From Actinocatenispora rupis (lineage in GTDB: Bacteria > Actinomycetota > Actinomycetes > Mycobacteriales > Micromonosporaceae), in the NCBI RefSeq assembly GCF_016861975.1, contig NZ_BOMB01000032.1, forward strand, positions 62,001 through 126,000: a stretch of 64,000 nucleotides of DNA, given 5' to 3'. Under the pieces are notes generated by a model. That model did not search any database. It worked only from the letters and a program-made list of their open reading frames with translations, and was not told the origin of the DNA. The position numbers and the translations under genes were made by a program. How positions within the stretch are numbered: position 1 is the stretch's first letter; each line of letters begins with the position of its first letter. Shown piece after piece: positions 8,300 through 16,147 of this stretch.

Positions 8300-8567
8300 T
8301 CCGGCTCCCGTCGGTGTCGTTTCCCGGGTCTGCCACGAACGCCGCGTACGGCGCTCCACCGGGTACGCCGCCCGTACTGGCGCCACGCCCCGGTACGTCC
8401 GGCCACGGCCGGACCGACCCTTCGACTACCCGCCCTCCGACGGGCTACACCGCGAACGGGCGACACGCGCGGGCGTACCACTGAATCGGGCAGTTGGTTC
8501 TTAGCGACCCGGCAGGGACAATCCATGTGGTATCGATCCGCCAACCGCGGCAGAAAGCGATCACCGC

Positions 8568-8690
8568 ATGACAGACCAGCAGCAGCCGGCCGTGCGCCCG
8601 ACCCCCCGCGCCGGCGACTACCAGCCCCCGGGCCCGGACGACGCGGACCAGGGCGACGTGCCCGCCGACGAGGAGGCCGACGAGTCATGA
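8568..8690 (+). CDS. 40-residue acidic, proline-rich ORF upstream of a GH25 muramidase
   Basis: A short ORF, MTDQQQPAVRPTPRAG onwards, rich in Pro, Gln and Asp/Glu with an acidic tail ending DEEADES. Its stop overlaps the next start (ATGA at 8687-8690), the classic sign of translational coupling, and the GGAGG that serves the next gene lies inside it. It has no recognisable fold and is probably disordered. It may be a real small protein or simply a leader peptide that feeds ribosomes to the muramidase. The overlap supports it being translated; the function is unknown. Confidence 0.55.
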   Translation: MTDQQQPAVRPTPRAGDYQPPGPDDADQGDVPADEEADES

Positions 8691-9727
8691 CGCTGTACGG
8701 CTTGGACTGCTCGAACCACCAGGGCAACATGTCGTCGCTCGGCGGCGTCGCGGCGTCGTTCTTCGTCCACAAGCTCACCGAGGGCACCACGTACGTCGAC
8801 CCGAACGCGGCGCACAACCTGTCCTTCGCCCGCAGCCGCAGGATCCCCGTACTCGGCGGCTACCACTTCATCCGCGCCGGGAACGGCGCCGGCCAGGCAG
8901 ACCAGTTCGCCGCACGGGCCCGGCAGTTGTTCGGGCACGACCTGCACGGGCACCTGTGGCAGCTGGACTGCGAGTCCGACGCCACGTGGGCCGACGTGCG
9001 GGCGTTCAAGCAGCGGTGGGACGCCGGGACCGACCACGCGCCGATCCTCTTCTACACCGGCGACTGGTGGCTGCAACCCCGTGGCTGGAACGTCGCGAGC
9101 CTCGGGTTCGCCGGACTCTGGGCCGCACCCAACCGCGGGTACGTCGGCGCCGCGCAGAACGTGCGCGCCAGCGACTGGGTCGCCGGGTACGGCGGCTTCA
9201 GCCGCATCACCGTGCTGCAGTACGACGCCCGGCCGTCGGTCGGCGACACCAACCAGTACCAGGGCGGGCTCGCCCAGCTCAAGGCGCTCGTCGCCGGACG
9301 AAAGGACCCCGAGGTGTACTACACCAGCGTTGGCCGCGGCTCGCTCTCCCTGAAGGCCGGGCAGACCACCAGCGTCCACTTCACCAGCGCCGCCGCCAAC
9401 ACCGGGAACTTCTGGGGCGGCGGCGGGTACAGCGTCGGGGCCGGCAGCCGGCTGTTCATGGGCGACGTGACCGTCACGTTCAACGCGGCGCTGCCCGGCG
9501 GGATCGAGGTCGCGACCCGGTTCGCCGAGACCGACCCGGACAAGGACTACGCGGTCGCCAAGGCGCACCCGTGGGCCGTGCTCGCGCCCGCCGCCGGCAT
9601 CCACGAGGCCCACGCGTCGACCGTCTCCTGGGTCGACCGCGGCCACCACCTCTGGGTACAGTTGCGCGCCAGTGCGGATCTCACGGTCGCCGGGGTGTGG
9701 GCCAAGGTCGGGCTCCTCAACGGCTGA
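8687..9727 (+). CDS. GH25 lysozyme-like protein with C-terminal beta-sandwich domain
   Basis: A 346-residue protein. Residues 1-200 match glycoside hydrolase family 25 (muramidase, cleaving MurNAc-GlcNAc bonds): YGLDCSNHQG carries the conserved Asp near strand 1, LDCESDA the acidic pair near residue 100, and TVLQYD the strand-8 end. About 215-346 form a separate beta-rich domain (SLSLKAGQTTSVHFTSA, then WVDRGHHLWVQLRA) resembling tail-fibre or carbohydrate-binding sandwiches. There is no signal peptide, which is unusual for a host wall enzyme and more like a phage endolysin or tail-associated lysin. The ATG at 8687 overlaps the stop of the 40-residue ORF and has GGAGG ten bases upstream. Confidence 0.8.
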   Translation: MTLYGLDCSNHQGNMSSLGGVAASFFVHKLTEGTTYVDPNAAHNLSFARSRRIPVLGGYHFIRAGNGAGQADQFAARARQLFGHDLHGHLWQLDCESDATWADVRAFKQRWDAGTDHAPILFYTGDWWLQPRGWNVASLGFAGLWAAPNRGYVGAAQNVRASDWVAGYGGFSRITVLQYDARPSVGDTNQYQGGLAQLKALVAGRKDPEVYYTSVGRGSLSLKAGQTTSVHFTSAAANTGNFWGGGGYSVGAGSRLFMGDVTVTFNAALPGGIEVATRFAETDPDKDYAVAKAHPWAVLAPAAGIHEAHASTVSWVDRGHHLWVQLRASADLTVAGVWAKVGLLNG

Positions 9728-9765
9728 CGGTCACCGGTCCGGGCGGCACGACGAACGGGGGTGCC

Positions 9766-10137
9766 GTGGTCACGCTCGGAGTCATCGCGATCGGAGTGGT
9801 CGACAAGCCGCGGGCGGTCGAGTTCTGGCGCCGCGCACTCGGGTACGAGGAGCGGCGCGACGGGTTCGGCGGGTGGGAGACCGTCCTCGTACCGCCGGAC
9901 GGGGTCGGCACTCCCCTCGCGCTGCAGACCAGCGACCGCCCGGCCGACGAGTACCCGCGGATCCACCTGGACCTGCACGTCCGGGACGCCGCCGAGCAGG
10001 ACGCCGAGGTGGCGCGGCTGCTGTCGCTGGGCGCGGCGCGCGTCGACTGGGACCGGTACCCGGCGGACCCGGACTTCGTGGTCCTCGCCGACCCGGACGG
10101 CAACCGGTTCTGCGTGGTCGACCTCAGCCACGGCTGA
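9766..10137 (+). CDS. VOC family protein (glyoxalase/bleomycin-resistance fold)
   Basis: A 123-residue single VOC module made of two beta-alpha-beta-beta-beta units: GVIAIGVVDKPRAVEFWRRA opens the first, and VLADPDGNRFCVVD closes the second with the usual metal-ligand Asp/Asn region. Such small proteins are usually metal-dependent lyases, dioxygenases or ligand-binding proteins; the substrate is unknown. The GTG at 9766 follows a GGGGG run at a spacing of four bases. It begins 38 bases after the muramidase and may be co-transcribed with it, though no functional link is evident. Confidence 0.82.
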   Translation: MVTLGVIAIGVVDKPRAVEFWRRALGYEERRDGFGGWETVLVPPDGVGTPLALQTSDRPADEYPRIHLDLHVRDAAEQDAEVARLLSLGAARVDWDRYPADPDFVVLADPDGNRFCVVDLSHG

Positions 10138-10540
10138 CCGCGGCGGCCGGCGTACGCCTCAGCTGGCGGACTCCGTACCGCCGCGGTCCCCGCCCGACCG
10201 GTCCAGCTGCCGCGGGTGGTGCACCCGCCACTCGCCTCGACCTCGCGCGGGATCCGGATCGCCCGCCGGTCGCCCGCCTCGTCGTACACCACGCCGAGGT
10301 TGTGCTGGTTCCACGCCCAGCCGCGCCGTCCCGCCGAACGGTTCCGCCGCGGCGCGATCGGCTCCTCGGACTGCGCGAGATCCCGGCCCATCCGGATCCG
10401 CGCCCGCCCGGCGGCGTTTCGGCCCGGGTGGCGGTGGCGGGCCCGTCCACGCCCTGCCGCCGGCCGGTGCCCGACGCGTGCCGCCGACACGGAACGCGCC
10501 CCGGACATCACCGCAGGGTCAGGGTCGGACCGGTGGACGA
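10138..10540. other. non-coding stretch with a possible degraded ORF
   Basis: No convincing gene. On the minus strand, roughly 10391 down to 10180, one frame shows strong G/C at third codon positions and protein-like text (MGRDLAQSEEPIAP, WAWNQHNLGVVYDEAGD), but it runs without a stop into the antisense of the VOC gene. It may be the remnant of a truncated gene. I assign no function. Confidence 0.3.
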
Positions 10541-10586
10541 ACTCATATAAAACACTCAGGTTAACGGACAGCAAAATAGGTTAACG
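10541..10586 (+). promoter_or_regulatory. AT-rich promoter region with direct repeats, upstream of the sulfotransferase
   Basis: A conspicuous A+T island in otherwise 70%+ G+C sequence. It holds ATATAAAA at about 10546-10553 and two copies of AGGTTAACG (10558-10566 and 10578-10586) exactly 20 bases apart; a related GATTAACC lies just inside the gene. Two-turn spacing of identical GTTAAC palindromes suggests a regulator that binds one face of the helix, or a nucleoid-protein (Lsr2-type) site. Confidence 0.55.
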
Positions 10587-10595
10587 TGGCCGCCA

Positions 10596-11408
10596 ATGAG
10601 CATGAAGAGATCGATTAACCAGGTACTCCGGCGGACCACCGGTTACGAGATCGTCCGGAAAGGCACCGGCGCCCGCCGCGTGGTGCAGGCGCAACGGCAG
10701 CTGCGTTCGCCGGTGTTCGTCCTGTCGTCGATCCGTAGCGGGTCGACGCTGTTGCGGGTGATGCTGGGCAGCCACTCGGAGATCTTCGCGCCGCACGAGA
10801 TGCACCTGGGCAACATCCAGGCCAACGCCGACAGCTGGTTCGCCGAGGCCGCGGTACAGGAGGCCGGGCTCGACGAGCAGGAGCTGACCCACATGATGTG
10901 GGACGCCATGCTGGCCCGGATGCTGCGCGACAGCGGCAAGTCCGTCCTGGTGGAGAAGACGCCGTACCACGTGTTCCTGTACCGGAAGATCGCGGCGACC
11001 TGGCCCGACGCGCGGTTCGTGTTCCTGCTGCGGCATCCCGGATCGATCCACCAGTCGTGGCAGGAGGCGCACCCGTCGATGAGCGCCGACGAGGTCACCG
11101 CCGACGTCCTCCGGTACGTGAAGGGGGTGGAGCAGGCGCGCACCGACCTGCCCGGCCTCGACGTGACGTACGAGGAGCTGGTGTCGGATCCGGAGGGGCA
11201 GACCCGGCGGCTGTGCGCGTTCCTCGGGGTGGCGTGGGAGCCGGAGATGGTCGAGTACGGCAAGCGCGGGCACACCCGGTTCCGTCGCGGGCTCGGCGAC
11301 TGGTCCGGCAAGATCAGGTCGGGTCGGCCGCAGGAGGGCCGGGCGCTGCCGTCCCTCGACGAGGTACCCGCCGAGCTGCGCCCGTACTGCGAGAAGTGGG
11401 GCTACTGA
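10596..11408 (+). CDS. sulfotransferase family protein
   Basis: A 270-residue PAPS-dependent sulfotransferase. The 5'-phosphosulfate loop RSGSTLL at residues 47-53 and the 3'-phosphate-binding region (RFVFLLRHPGSIHQS, about 140-155) are both clear. It would transfer sulfate from PAPS to a hydroxyl or amine on a carbohydrate, lipid or natural product. No signal peptide or membrane segment. The ATG at 10596 (or 10602) follows an AT-rich promoter unlike its neighbours, a possible sign of acquisition. It is a single-gene unit, converging on the S51 peptidase with a 7-base overlap of the 3' ends. The acceptor is unknown. Confidence 0.87.
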   Translation: MSMKRSINQVLRRTTGYEIVRKGTGARRVVQAQRQLRSPVFVLSSIRSGSTLLRVMLGSHSEIFAPHEMHLGNIQANADSWFAEAAVQEAGLDEQELTHMMWDAMLARMLRDSGKSVLVEKTPYHVFLYRKIAATWPDARFVFLLRHPGSIHQSWQEAHPSMSADEVTADVLRYVKGVEQARTDLPGLDVTYEELVSDPEGQTRRLCAFLGVAWEPEMVEYGKRGHTRFRRGLGDWSGKIRSGRPQEGRALPSLDEVPAELRPYCEKWGY

Positions 11409-12079
11409 CCGTCCAGCGGGATCCGGTCCCCCGGCAGGTACGTCACGCGTCCCGCGCCGTCGACGACGTGTACCGGGTCGGGGCCGAGCACGGTGCAGGT
11501 CGTGCCGGTGACGTGCACCCCGCCGGCCTCCGGTACGGCCAGGAGCGGGCGGCCGAGCGCCGTCGACCAGGCATGTTGACGCTCGACCCCGACGGTGTCG
11601 GCGTGCGGGAGTACGGCGAGGGTGGGCAGCAGGCCGAGACCGCGGTCGTCGGTCGTGGCGTCCGCGTCGTCGTCGGCCAGCGCCACGATCGCGATCGACT
11701 CGCCGGCCAGCACGGCCCCGGCACTGCCGCCGTAGTAGCGCCCGCCCGCGGCCACGTGATCCCGTACCGCCCGGTCGAACCCGTGCCGGTGTACGTGCCG
11801 GGCCAGCTTCGACGTGGTGCCGCCGCTGACGAACAGCAGGTCGGTGCCGGCCAGTTCGGCGGGCCGGTGCCCGTCCAGGCTGAACCACACGTCCACGCGT
11901 ACCTCGATGTCCAGCTCGGCAAGGCTCGTACGCAGCCACTGCGGGGCGCCGCCGATCCGGTCGTCGGGCAGCGCGAACGGCCAGTGCACCACCCGTTGCA
12001 CGCCACGGAACGCCGCGCGCCACACCCGCTGCTCCTGGCGCGCCGATCCACCGCCGGCGAGGTACAGGCTGCCGTTCAT
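11402..12079 (-). CDS. S51 family (peptidase E-like) protein
   Basis: A 225-residue protein of the S51 dipeptidase E / cyanophycinase-type fold. GGRYYGGSAGAVLAG contains the nucleophilic serine elbow G-x-S-A-G-A at about residue 118, and LLFVSGGTTSKL at about 80-91 the oxyanion-side glycine-rich loop. Peptidase E cleaves Asp-X dipeptides; whether that activity is kept here is inference, since many actinomycete members are uncharacterised. Cytoplasmic. The ATG at 12079 gives the family N-terminus MNGSLYLAGGGS. Its 3' end overlaps that of the sulfotransferase by seven bases. Confidence 0.85.
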   Translation of the reverse strand: MNGSLYLAGGGSARQEQRVWRAAFRGVQRVVHWPFALPDDRIGGAPQWLRTSLAELDIEVRVDVWFSLDGHRPAELAGTDLLFVSGGTTSKLARHVHRHGFDRAVRDHVAAGGRYYGGSAGAVLAGESIAIVALADDDADATTDDRGLGLLPTLAVLPHADTVGVERQHAWSTALGRPLLAVPEAGGVHVTGTTCTVLGPDPVHVVDGAGRVTYLPGDRIPLDGQ

Positions 12080-12127
12080 GGCCGGACCGTACCGGGGCGG
12101 AGTGCCTGGCGCAGCGGGGTTTCGCGG

Positions 12128-12322
12128 TCAGCGCGGGTCGGTGCGGCGGAACAGCGGCAGGACGCGCGGCGTCCCGTCGGCGCCGACCGTCGTGACGCGG
12201 GCGAGCGTCCAGCCTTCCGGCGCGACGGCGTCGTACACCTCGCGCCAGCGGGCGTCCAGGACGCGCTCGGGATCGGGCTCGTCGTCGGTGTGGTGGTCCT
12301 CGGCGAACGGTTCACGTACCAC
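12128..12322 (-). CDS. small hypothetical protein
   Basis: A 64-residue acidic-then-basic protein (REPFAEDHHTDDEPDPERVL, then ARWREVYDAVAPEGW) that I do not recognise. Third-position G/C bias supports coding. The GTG at 12322 lacks a clear ribosome binding site. It sits 48 bases upstream of, and on the same strand as, the S51 peptidase gene, so the two may form an operon. Function unknown. Confidence 0.5.
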   Translation of the reverse strand: MVREPFAEDHHTDDEPDPERVLDARWREVYDAVAPEGWTLARVTTVGADGTPRVLPLFRRTDPR

Positions 12323-12700
12323 GGGCGGAACGTAACACCGGCCACGCACGGCGCGACGACGCATCGGTGAAGACGGGCTGCACGGCGGGCGGACATCGCC
12401 GGGCCGGCGACGGAACCCGGCCGTACCCACCGACACCGCCGGGGCCGCGTCGAGCTGCGGAAACGCTGACGGCGCGCGGCCCGTACCGGCGGGGCGGCAG
12501 CCGGGCGGGCCGGGACGATCGGCATCCCCAACTCGGGTACCGCGTTGCCGGCGGGACCGCCACGAGCCGGATCGCCGCCGTTCAGTCGCCGGCCATCTGG
12601 ACGTGGTTCGCTGCCGCGAGCGCCGGCCGTCCGCTCGAACCGGGCCGGTGTCGCCGAACCGTCCGGCCCCGTGCCGCGCGTGACGACCGGGAGGTACCGG
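12323..12700. other. intergenic region without a gene
   Basis: 378 bases between the small ORF and uppP. Reading frames are open only because of high G+C and none has protein-like composition. It must hold the uppP promoter; I could not place convincing -35/-10 boxes. The GGGAGGT at 12690-12696 is the uppP ribosome binding site. Confidence 0.5.
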
Positions 12701-13534
12701 GTGGGCTGGGTCGAGGCTGTCGTACTGGGCCTGGTGCAGGGACTGACGGAGTTCCTGCCGGTCTCGTCCAGCGCCCACGTACGGATCGTGGCGGCGCTGG
12801 CGGGGTGGGCGGATCCCGGCGCGGCGTTCACCGCGGTGACGCAGCTGGGCACCGAGTCCGCCGTCCTGCTGTACTTCCGCCGGGACATCGGCCGGGTCGT
12901 ACGGATGTGGACGCTGTCGCTGTTCCGGGCCGAGTACCGGAAGGATCCGGACGCGCGGCTCGGCTGGTACGTCATCCTCGGCACGATCCCGATCGCGGTG
13001 CTCGGGGTGCTGTTGCAGGACACCATCGAGACGGTGTTCCGGGACCTGCGGCTGACCGCGGCGATGCTGGTCGGGTTCGGGCTGGTGCTGGCGTTCGCCG
13101 ACCATGCGGCGACCAACCAGCGGTCGCTCGCGGAGCTGCGCCCGCGTACCGCGGTGGTGTTCGGGTTCGCGCAGTCGCTGGCGCTGATCCCGGGCGTCTC
13201 GCGGTCCGGCGGCACGATCGCGGCCGGGCTGCTGATGGACTTCCGCCGCGAGGCCGCCACCCGGTACTCGTTCCTGCTGGCGATCCCGGCGGTGCTCGCC
13301 TCCGGCCTGCTGGAACTGACCAAGATCGGCGAGGGTCACGCCGCGCCGGTCGCGCCGACGGCGATCGCGACGGTGGTGGCGTTCGGCGTGGGGTACGCGG
13401 TGATCGCCTGGCTGATGCGCTACGTCACGACGCACCGGTTCACGGTCTTCGTCGTCTACCGGGTACTCGCCGGGCTCGTCCTGTTCGGCCTGGTGACCGC
13501 CGGCGTCCTCGATCCGACCGCCGGGGCGGCCTGA
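12701..13534 (+). CDS. uppP: undecaprenyl-diphosphatase
   Basis: A 277-residue integral membrane phosphatase (UppP/BacA) that recycles undecaprenyl pyrophosphate to the monophosphate carrier used in peptidoglycan and wall-polymer export; overexpression of the family gives bacitracin resistance. Both signature motifs are intact: [10 protein letters not shown] (with the catalytic Glu, residue 17) and PGVSRSGGT (about 163). Eight membrane helices are visible. The GTG at 12701 follows a strong GGGAGGT ribosome binding site and gives the family N-terminus. Monocistronic; its 3' end meets that of the TetR gene four bases away. No odd features. Confidence 0.95.
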   Translation: MGWVEAVVLGLVQGLTEFLPVSSSAHVRIVAALAGWADPGAAFTAVTQLGTESAVLLYFRRDIGRVVRMWTLSLFRAEYRKDPDARLGWYVILGTIPIAVLGVLLQDTIETVFRDLRLTAAMLVGFGLVLAFADHAATNQRSLAELRPRTAVVFGFAQSLALIPGVSRSGGTIAAGLLMDFRREAATRYSFLLAIPAVLASGLLELTKIGEGHAAPVAPTAIATVVAFGVGYAVIAWLMRYVTTHRFTVFVVYRVLAGLVLFGLVTAGVLDPTAGAA

Positions 13535-13538
13535 GCGG

Positions 13539-14144
13539 TCAGGACGCCGGGCGCGCGCCGCGCAGGAACTGTTCGACGGCGGTCTCGACGAGGCCGTCGA
13601 GCCGGTCCGGCGGTACGAAGTTGCCGTTGACCAGCGACGCGATGCCCTGCAGGGTCGCGAACAGGATGATCCCGATCCGCTCGGGGTCGCCGGGTTCGAG
13701 CGCGCCCTGCGCCTGGCCCTCGGTGATCACCTCCGCCAGCAGCCGCATCGGCGCCTCGGCGGCGGCCACGATGCGCGTCGCCCCGGCCCGGTGCTTGCTC
13801 GTGTACATCAGCTCCAGCAGGGCGGCGTTCTCCGTGGCGAAGCGCGCGTACACCACGGCGGCGGCTCGTACGCGGGCGGCGAAGTCGTCGTCGGCGCCGG
13901 CCAGCGCGGACCGCAGCACCGCGTCCAGCCGGGCGAACCCGGCCTCGGCGAGCGCGTCGAGCAGCGCCTGCCGGTCGGGGAAGTGCCGGCGGGGCGCGGC
14001 GTGGCTGACGCCGATCTCGCGGGCCAGGTCGCGGAGGGCGAGCCGGTCCGCGCCGTGCTCCCGGAGGCTGCGTTCGGCGGCGTCGAGCAGCGCGGTACGC
14101 AGGTTGCCGTGGTGGTAGGGCCGCTCGGTGGTCGCGTCGGGCAC
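13539..14144 (-). CDS. TetR family regulator, probable repressor of the adjacent SDR gene
   Basis: A 201-residue TetR regulator. The N-terminal HTH is clear (YHHGNLRTALLDAAERSL, then REIGVSHAAPRRHF with the Ser-His-Ala-Ala turn), followed by a helical ligand-binding domain of the WHG-type subgroup (FATLQGIASLVNGNFV). The GTG at 14144 has AGGA eight bases upstream. It is divergent from the short-chain dehydrogenase at 14209; the 64-base gap contains two GTTG-N7-CAAC sites, one over the -35 box and one over the dehydrogenase start codon, so repression of that gene is likely. Confidence 0.9.
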   Translation of the reverse strand: MPDATTERPYHHGNLRTALLDAAERSLREHGADRLALRDLAREIGVSHAAPRRHFPDRQALLDALAEAGFARLDAVLRSALAGADDDFAARVRAAAVVYARFATENAALLELMYTSKHRAGATRIVAAAEAPMRLLAEVITEGQAQGALEPGDPERIGIILFATLQGIASLVNGNFVPPDRLDGLVETAVEQFLRGARPAS

Positions 14145-14165
14145 GGTACCGATCCTAGCAGTAGA

Positions 14166-14216
14166 GTTGTCGTTGACAACATTGTGGCCGCTGCCTACTA
14201 TGTTGCTCATGACAAC
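14166..14216 (+). promoter_or_regulatory. strong promoter with two TetR-type operators; leaderless SDR mRNA predicted
   Basis: A TTGACA -35 (14173-14178) and TACTAT -10 (14196-14201) with an ideal 17-base spacer; seven bases later is the ATG at 14209, so the predicted transcript begins at the start codon. Operator 1, GTTGTC-GTT-GACAAC (14166-14180), covers the -35; operator 2, GTTG-N7-CAAC (14202-14216), covers the start codon. The two sites are 36 bases apart and share the ending TGACAAC. Confidence 0.8.
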
Positions 14217-15105
14217 ATTTGCCGTCTCGGACATCCCGCCCATGGCGGGCCGTACCGTCGTCGTGACCGGCGGGAACAGCGGGATCGGCCGCGGCGCCGC
14301 CCGCGCGTTCGCCGCCAGCGGAGCCCGCGTCGTGCTCGCCGTGCGCAGCACCGAGAAGGGCCGGGAGGCCGCCGCCGCGATGACCGGCGACGTACAGGTC
14401 CGGCGGCTCGACCTCGCCGACCTGGCCGCCATCCGCGCGTTCGCCGACGACCTGACCGAGCCCGTCGACGTACTCGTCAACAACGCCGGCGTGATGATCC
14501 CGCCGCTGTCGCGGACGGCCGACGGGTTCGAGCTGCAGTTCGGCACCAACCATCTCGGGCACTTCGCGCTGACGAACCTGCTGCTGCCCCGCATCCGCGA
14601 GCGGGTCGTCACCGTCGCGTCCGCAGCGCACCGCAGCGGCTCGATCGACTTCGACGACCTGAACTGGGAGCGCCGGCGGTACCGCGCGATGCGCGCGTAC
14701 GGGCAGTCCAAGCTCGCCAACCTGCTGTTCACCTCGGAACTGCAGCGGCGGCTCACCGAGGCCGGGTCGCCGGTGATCGCCACCGCCGCGCACCCCGGCA
14801 TCGCGGCCACGAGCCTGATGCGCCCCACCGGCCGCTGGACGCTGCGCGGGATCGGCGAGGCCGCCGTCGGGCTCGTCGCGCAGGACGAGGACGGCGGCGC
14901 CCTCCCCACCCTGTACGCGGCGGTCGCGGACGTACCCGGCGACAGCTACGCCGGTCCCGGCGGGATGTTCGAGCGGGGCGGGCCGCCCCGGCTGGTCGGC
15001 CGCTCGGCGAAGGCCCGGGACGCGGAGGTCGCGCGCCGGCTGTGGACCGTCTCCGAACAGCTCACCGGCGTCACGTTCCCGCGCGCCGCCCTGCAGACCG
15101 CCTGA
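14209..15105 (+). CDS. short-chain dehydrogenase/reductase (SDR)
   Basis: A 298-residue NAD(P)-dependent oxidoreductase of the WWOX/retinol-dehydrogenase-like SDR group. TGGNSGIG (20-27) is the cofactor-binding glycine motif, NNAG (91-94) the structural motif, and Ser138, Tyr164 and Lys168 (YGQSK) the catalytic residues. It would oxidise or reduce a hydroxyl/carbonyl group; the substrate is unknown. Expression is likely tightly repressed by the divergent TetR through the two operators upstream, and released by an inducer that may be its substrate. No ribosome binding site is present, in line with a leaderless message. Confidence 0.92.
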   Translation: MTTFAVSDIPPMAGRTVVVTGGNSGIGRGAARAFAASGARVVLAVRSTEKGREAAAAMTGDVQVRRLDLADLAAIRAFADDLTEPVDVLVNNAGVMIPPLSRTADGFELQFGTNHLGHFALTNLLLPRIRERVVTVASAAHRSGSIDFDDLNWERRRYRAMRAYGQSKLANLLFTSELQRRLTEAGSPVIATAAHPGIAATSLMRPTGRWTLRGIGEAAVGLVAQDEDGGALPTLYAAVADVPGDSYAGPGGMFERGGPPRLVGRSAKARDAEVARRLWTVSEQLTGVTFPRAALQTA

Positions 15106-15111
15106 GCCGGC

Positions 15112-15654
15112 TCACTGACCGGTACGGCCGTCGATGCGTTCGCGGAGCAGGTCGGCGTGCCCCGCGTGCCGCGCGTACTCCTCGACCATGTGGACCAGGA
15201 TGTCGCGGATGCTCGCCGGCTCGCCGTCGGCGACCAGGACCTCGCGGCCGAGATCGGCCTCGTCCAGCTCGTCCAGCCACGCGTCCGCGGCGGCGATCTG
15301 CCGCTTCCACATCGCGAACGCCTCCTCGACCACGGCCGGGTCGGCGACCGCGCCGTCGAAGTCGGCGTCCCGGTTGTCCGGCGAGACCAGCAGCCGTGGC
15401 TCGTCCCGGTGGTCCTGCAACACCCGGTGGAACCAGTTGTGCTCGACACTGCCCAGGTGCCGTACCAGGCCCAGCAGGCTCATCGTGCTCGGCGGGACGG
15501 ACCGTCGCGCGAGCTGCTCGGCGTCGAGCCCCCGGCACTTCATCTCCACCGTCAGCCGGTAGTTCGAGAGGTACTCCCGCAGGGTCGCCTTCTCCCCCAC
15601 CGGATTGCCGTACGTGCGGAGGTCCTCCGCGCCGTCGTCCCACATGTCGCTCAT
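15112..15654 (-). CDS. DinB/DUF664 family protein
   Basis: A 180-residue four-helix DinB-like protein. The first helix has LREYLSNYRLTVEMKCRGLD, the second LLGLVRHLGSVEHNWFHRVL with a putative metal-ligand His, and the last EEYARHAGHADLLRERIDG supplies the remaining histidines. DUF664 members in actinomycetes include mycothiol-dependent enzymes, so a thiol S-transferase role is plausible but not shown. Cytoplasmic. The ATG at 15654 is preferred to one six codons upstream. Its 3' end is seven bases from that of the SDR gene. Confidence 0.85.
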   Translation of the reverse strand: MSDMWDDGAEDLRTYGNPVGEKATLREYLSNYRLTVEMKCRGLDAEQLARRSVPPSTMSLLGLVRHLGSVEHNWFHRVLQDHRDEPRLLVSPDNRDADFDGAVADPAVVEEAFAMWKRQIAAADAWLDELDEADLGREVLVADGEPASIRDILVHMVEEYARHAGHADLLRERIDGRTGQ

Positions 15655-15702
15655 GCGGCCAGTCTGCCGCACGACGGTCCGCCCACTCGCGCGCGTACCC
15701 GG

Positions 15703-16116
15703 TCAGCGGCGGGCCGGCCGGATCCGCCCGTACCAGCCGCCGACGCGGCACGCCGTCCGTCCACAGAGGACACCCGCGGCCGCGGTCAACAGAGCCAGAC
15801 CCACCGCGCCCCGGGAGGCAGGGAACGCGGTCGCGAGCAGTGCCGACGACACCACCGCGAGCACCGCCACGATACCCGTCACGACCCGCCGGAACTCGCC
15901 GCGAACGGGCTGCCGCGTCCGGTACGCCCCGCACACGGCGAGGACGGTGACCCAGACGAGCGGCAGGAGTACGAGCGCCGCGGTGGCCACGATCCAGCCG
16001 GCGAGACGGGTCGTTGGTCGGCCGATCCGGGTCCGGCAGAGTCCGCATGCCGCTTTATCTACATAAGCAGAACGGTTCCGGAAGCCCGCCGACGGTGGCC
16101 GGGCACCCCGTGCCAT
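15703..16116 (-). CDS. small membrane protein of unknown function
   Basis: About 137 residues with three predicted transmembrane helices: WIVATAALVLLPLVWVTVLA, VVTGIVAVLAVVSSALLATA and AVGLALLTAAAGVLCG, and a basic C-terminus. I do not recognise a family. The start is uncertain: the ATG at 16116 overlaps the promoter of the divergent gene at 16148, and a shorter start at a GTG inside the first helix is possible. A cysteine pair (CGLC) precedes the first helix if the long form is right. Function unknown. Confidence 0.5.
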   Translation of the reverse strand: MARGARPPSAGFRNRSAYVDKAACGLCRTRIGRPTTRLAGWIVATAALVLLPLVWVTVLAVCGAYRTRQPVRGEFRRVVTGIVAVLAVVSSALLATAFPASRGAVGLALLTAAAGVLCGRTACRVGGWYGRIRPARR

Positions 16117-16147
16117 GCTCGTCCTGGGCCGGTACGAGGGAGCAGCG

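Noticed and set aside
10138-10595. A tRNA or small RNA gene in the gap before the sulfotransferase
   Set aside because: No cloverleaf, no CCA-like end and no conserved T-arm text could be found; none was found anywhere in the window.
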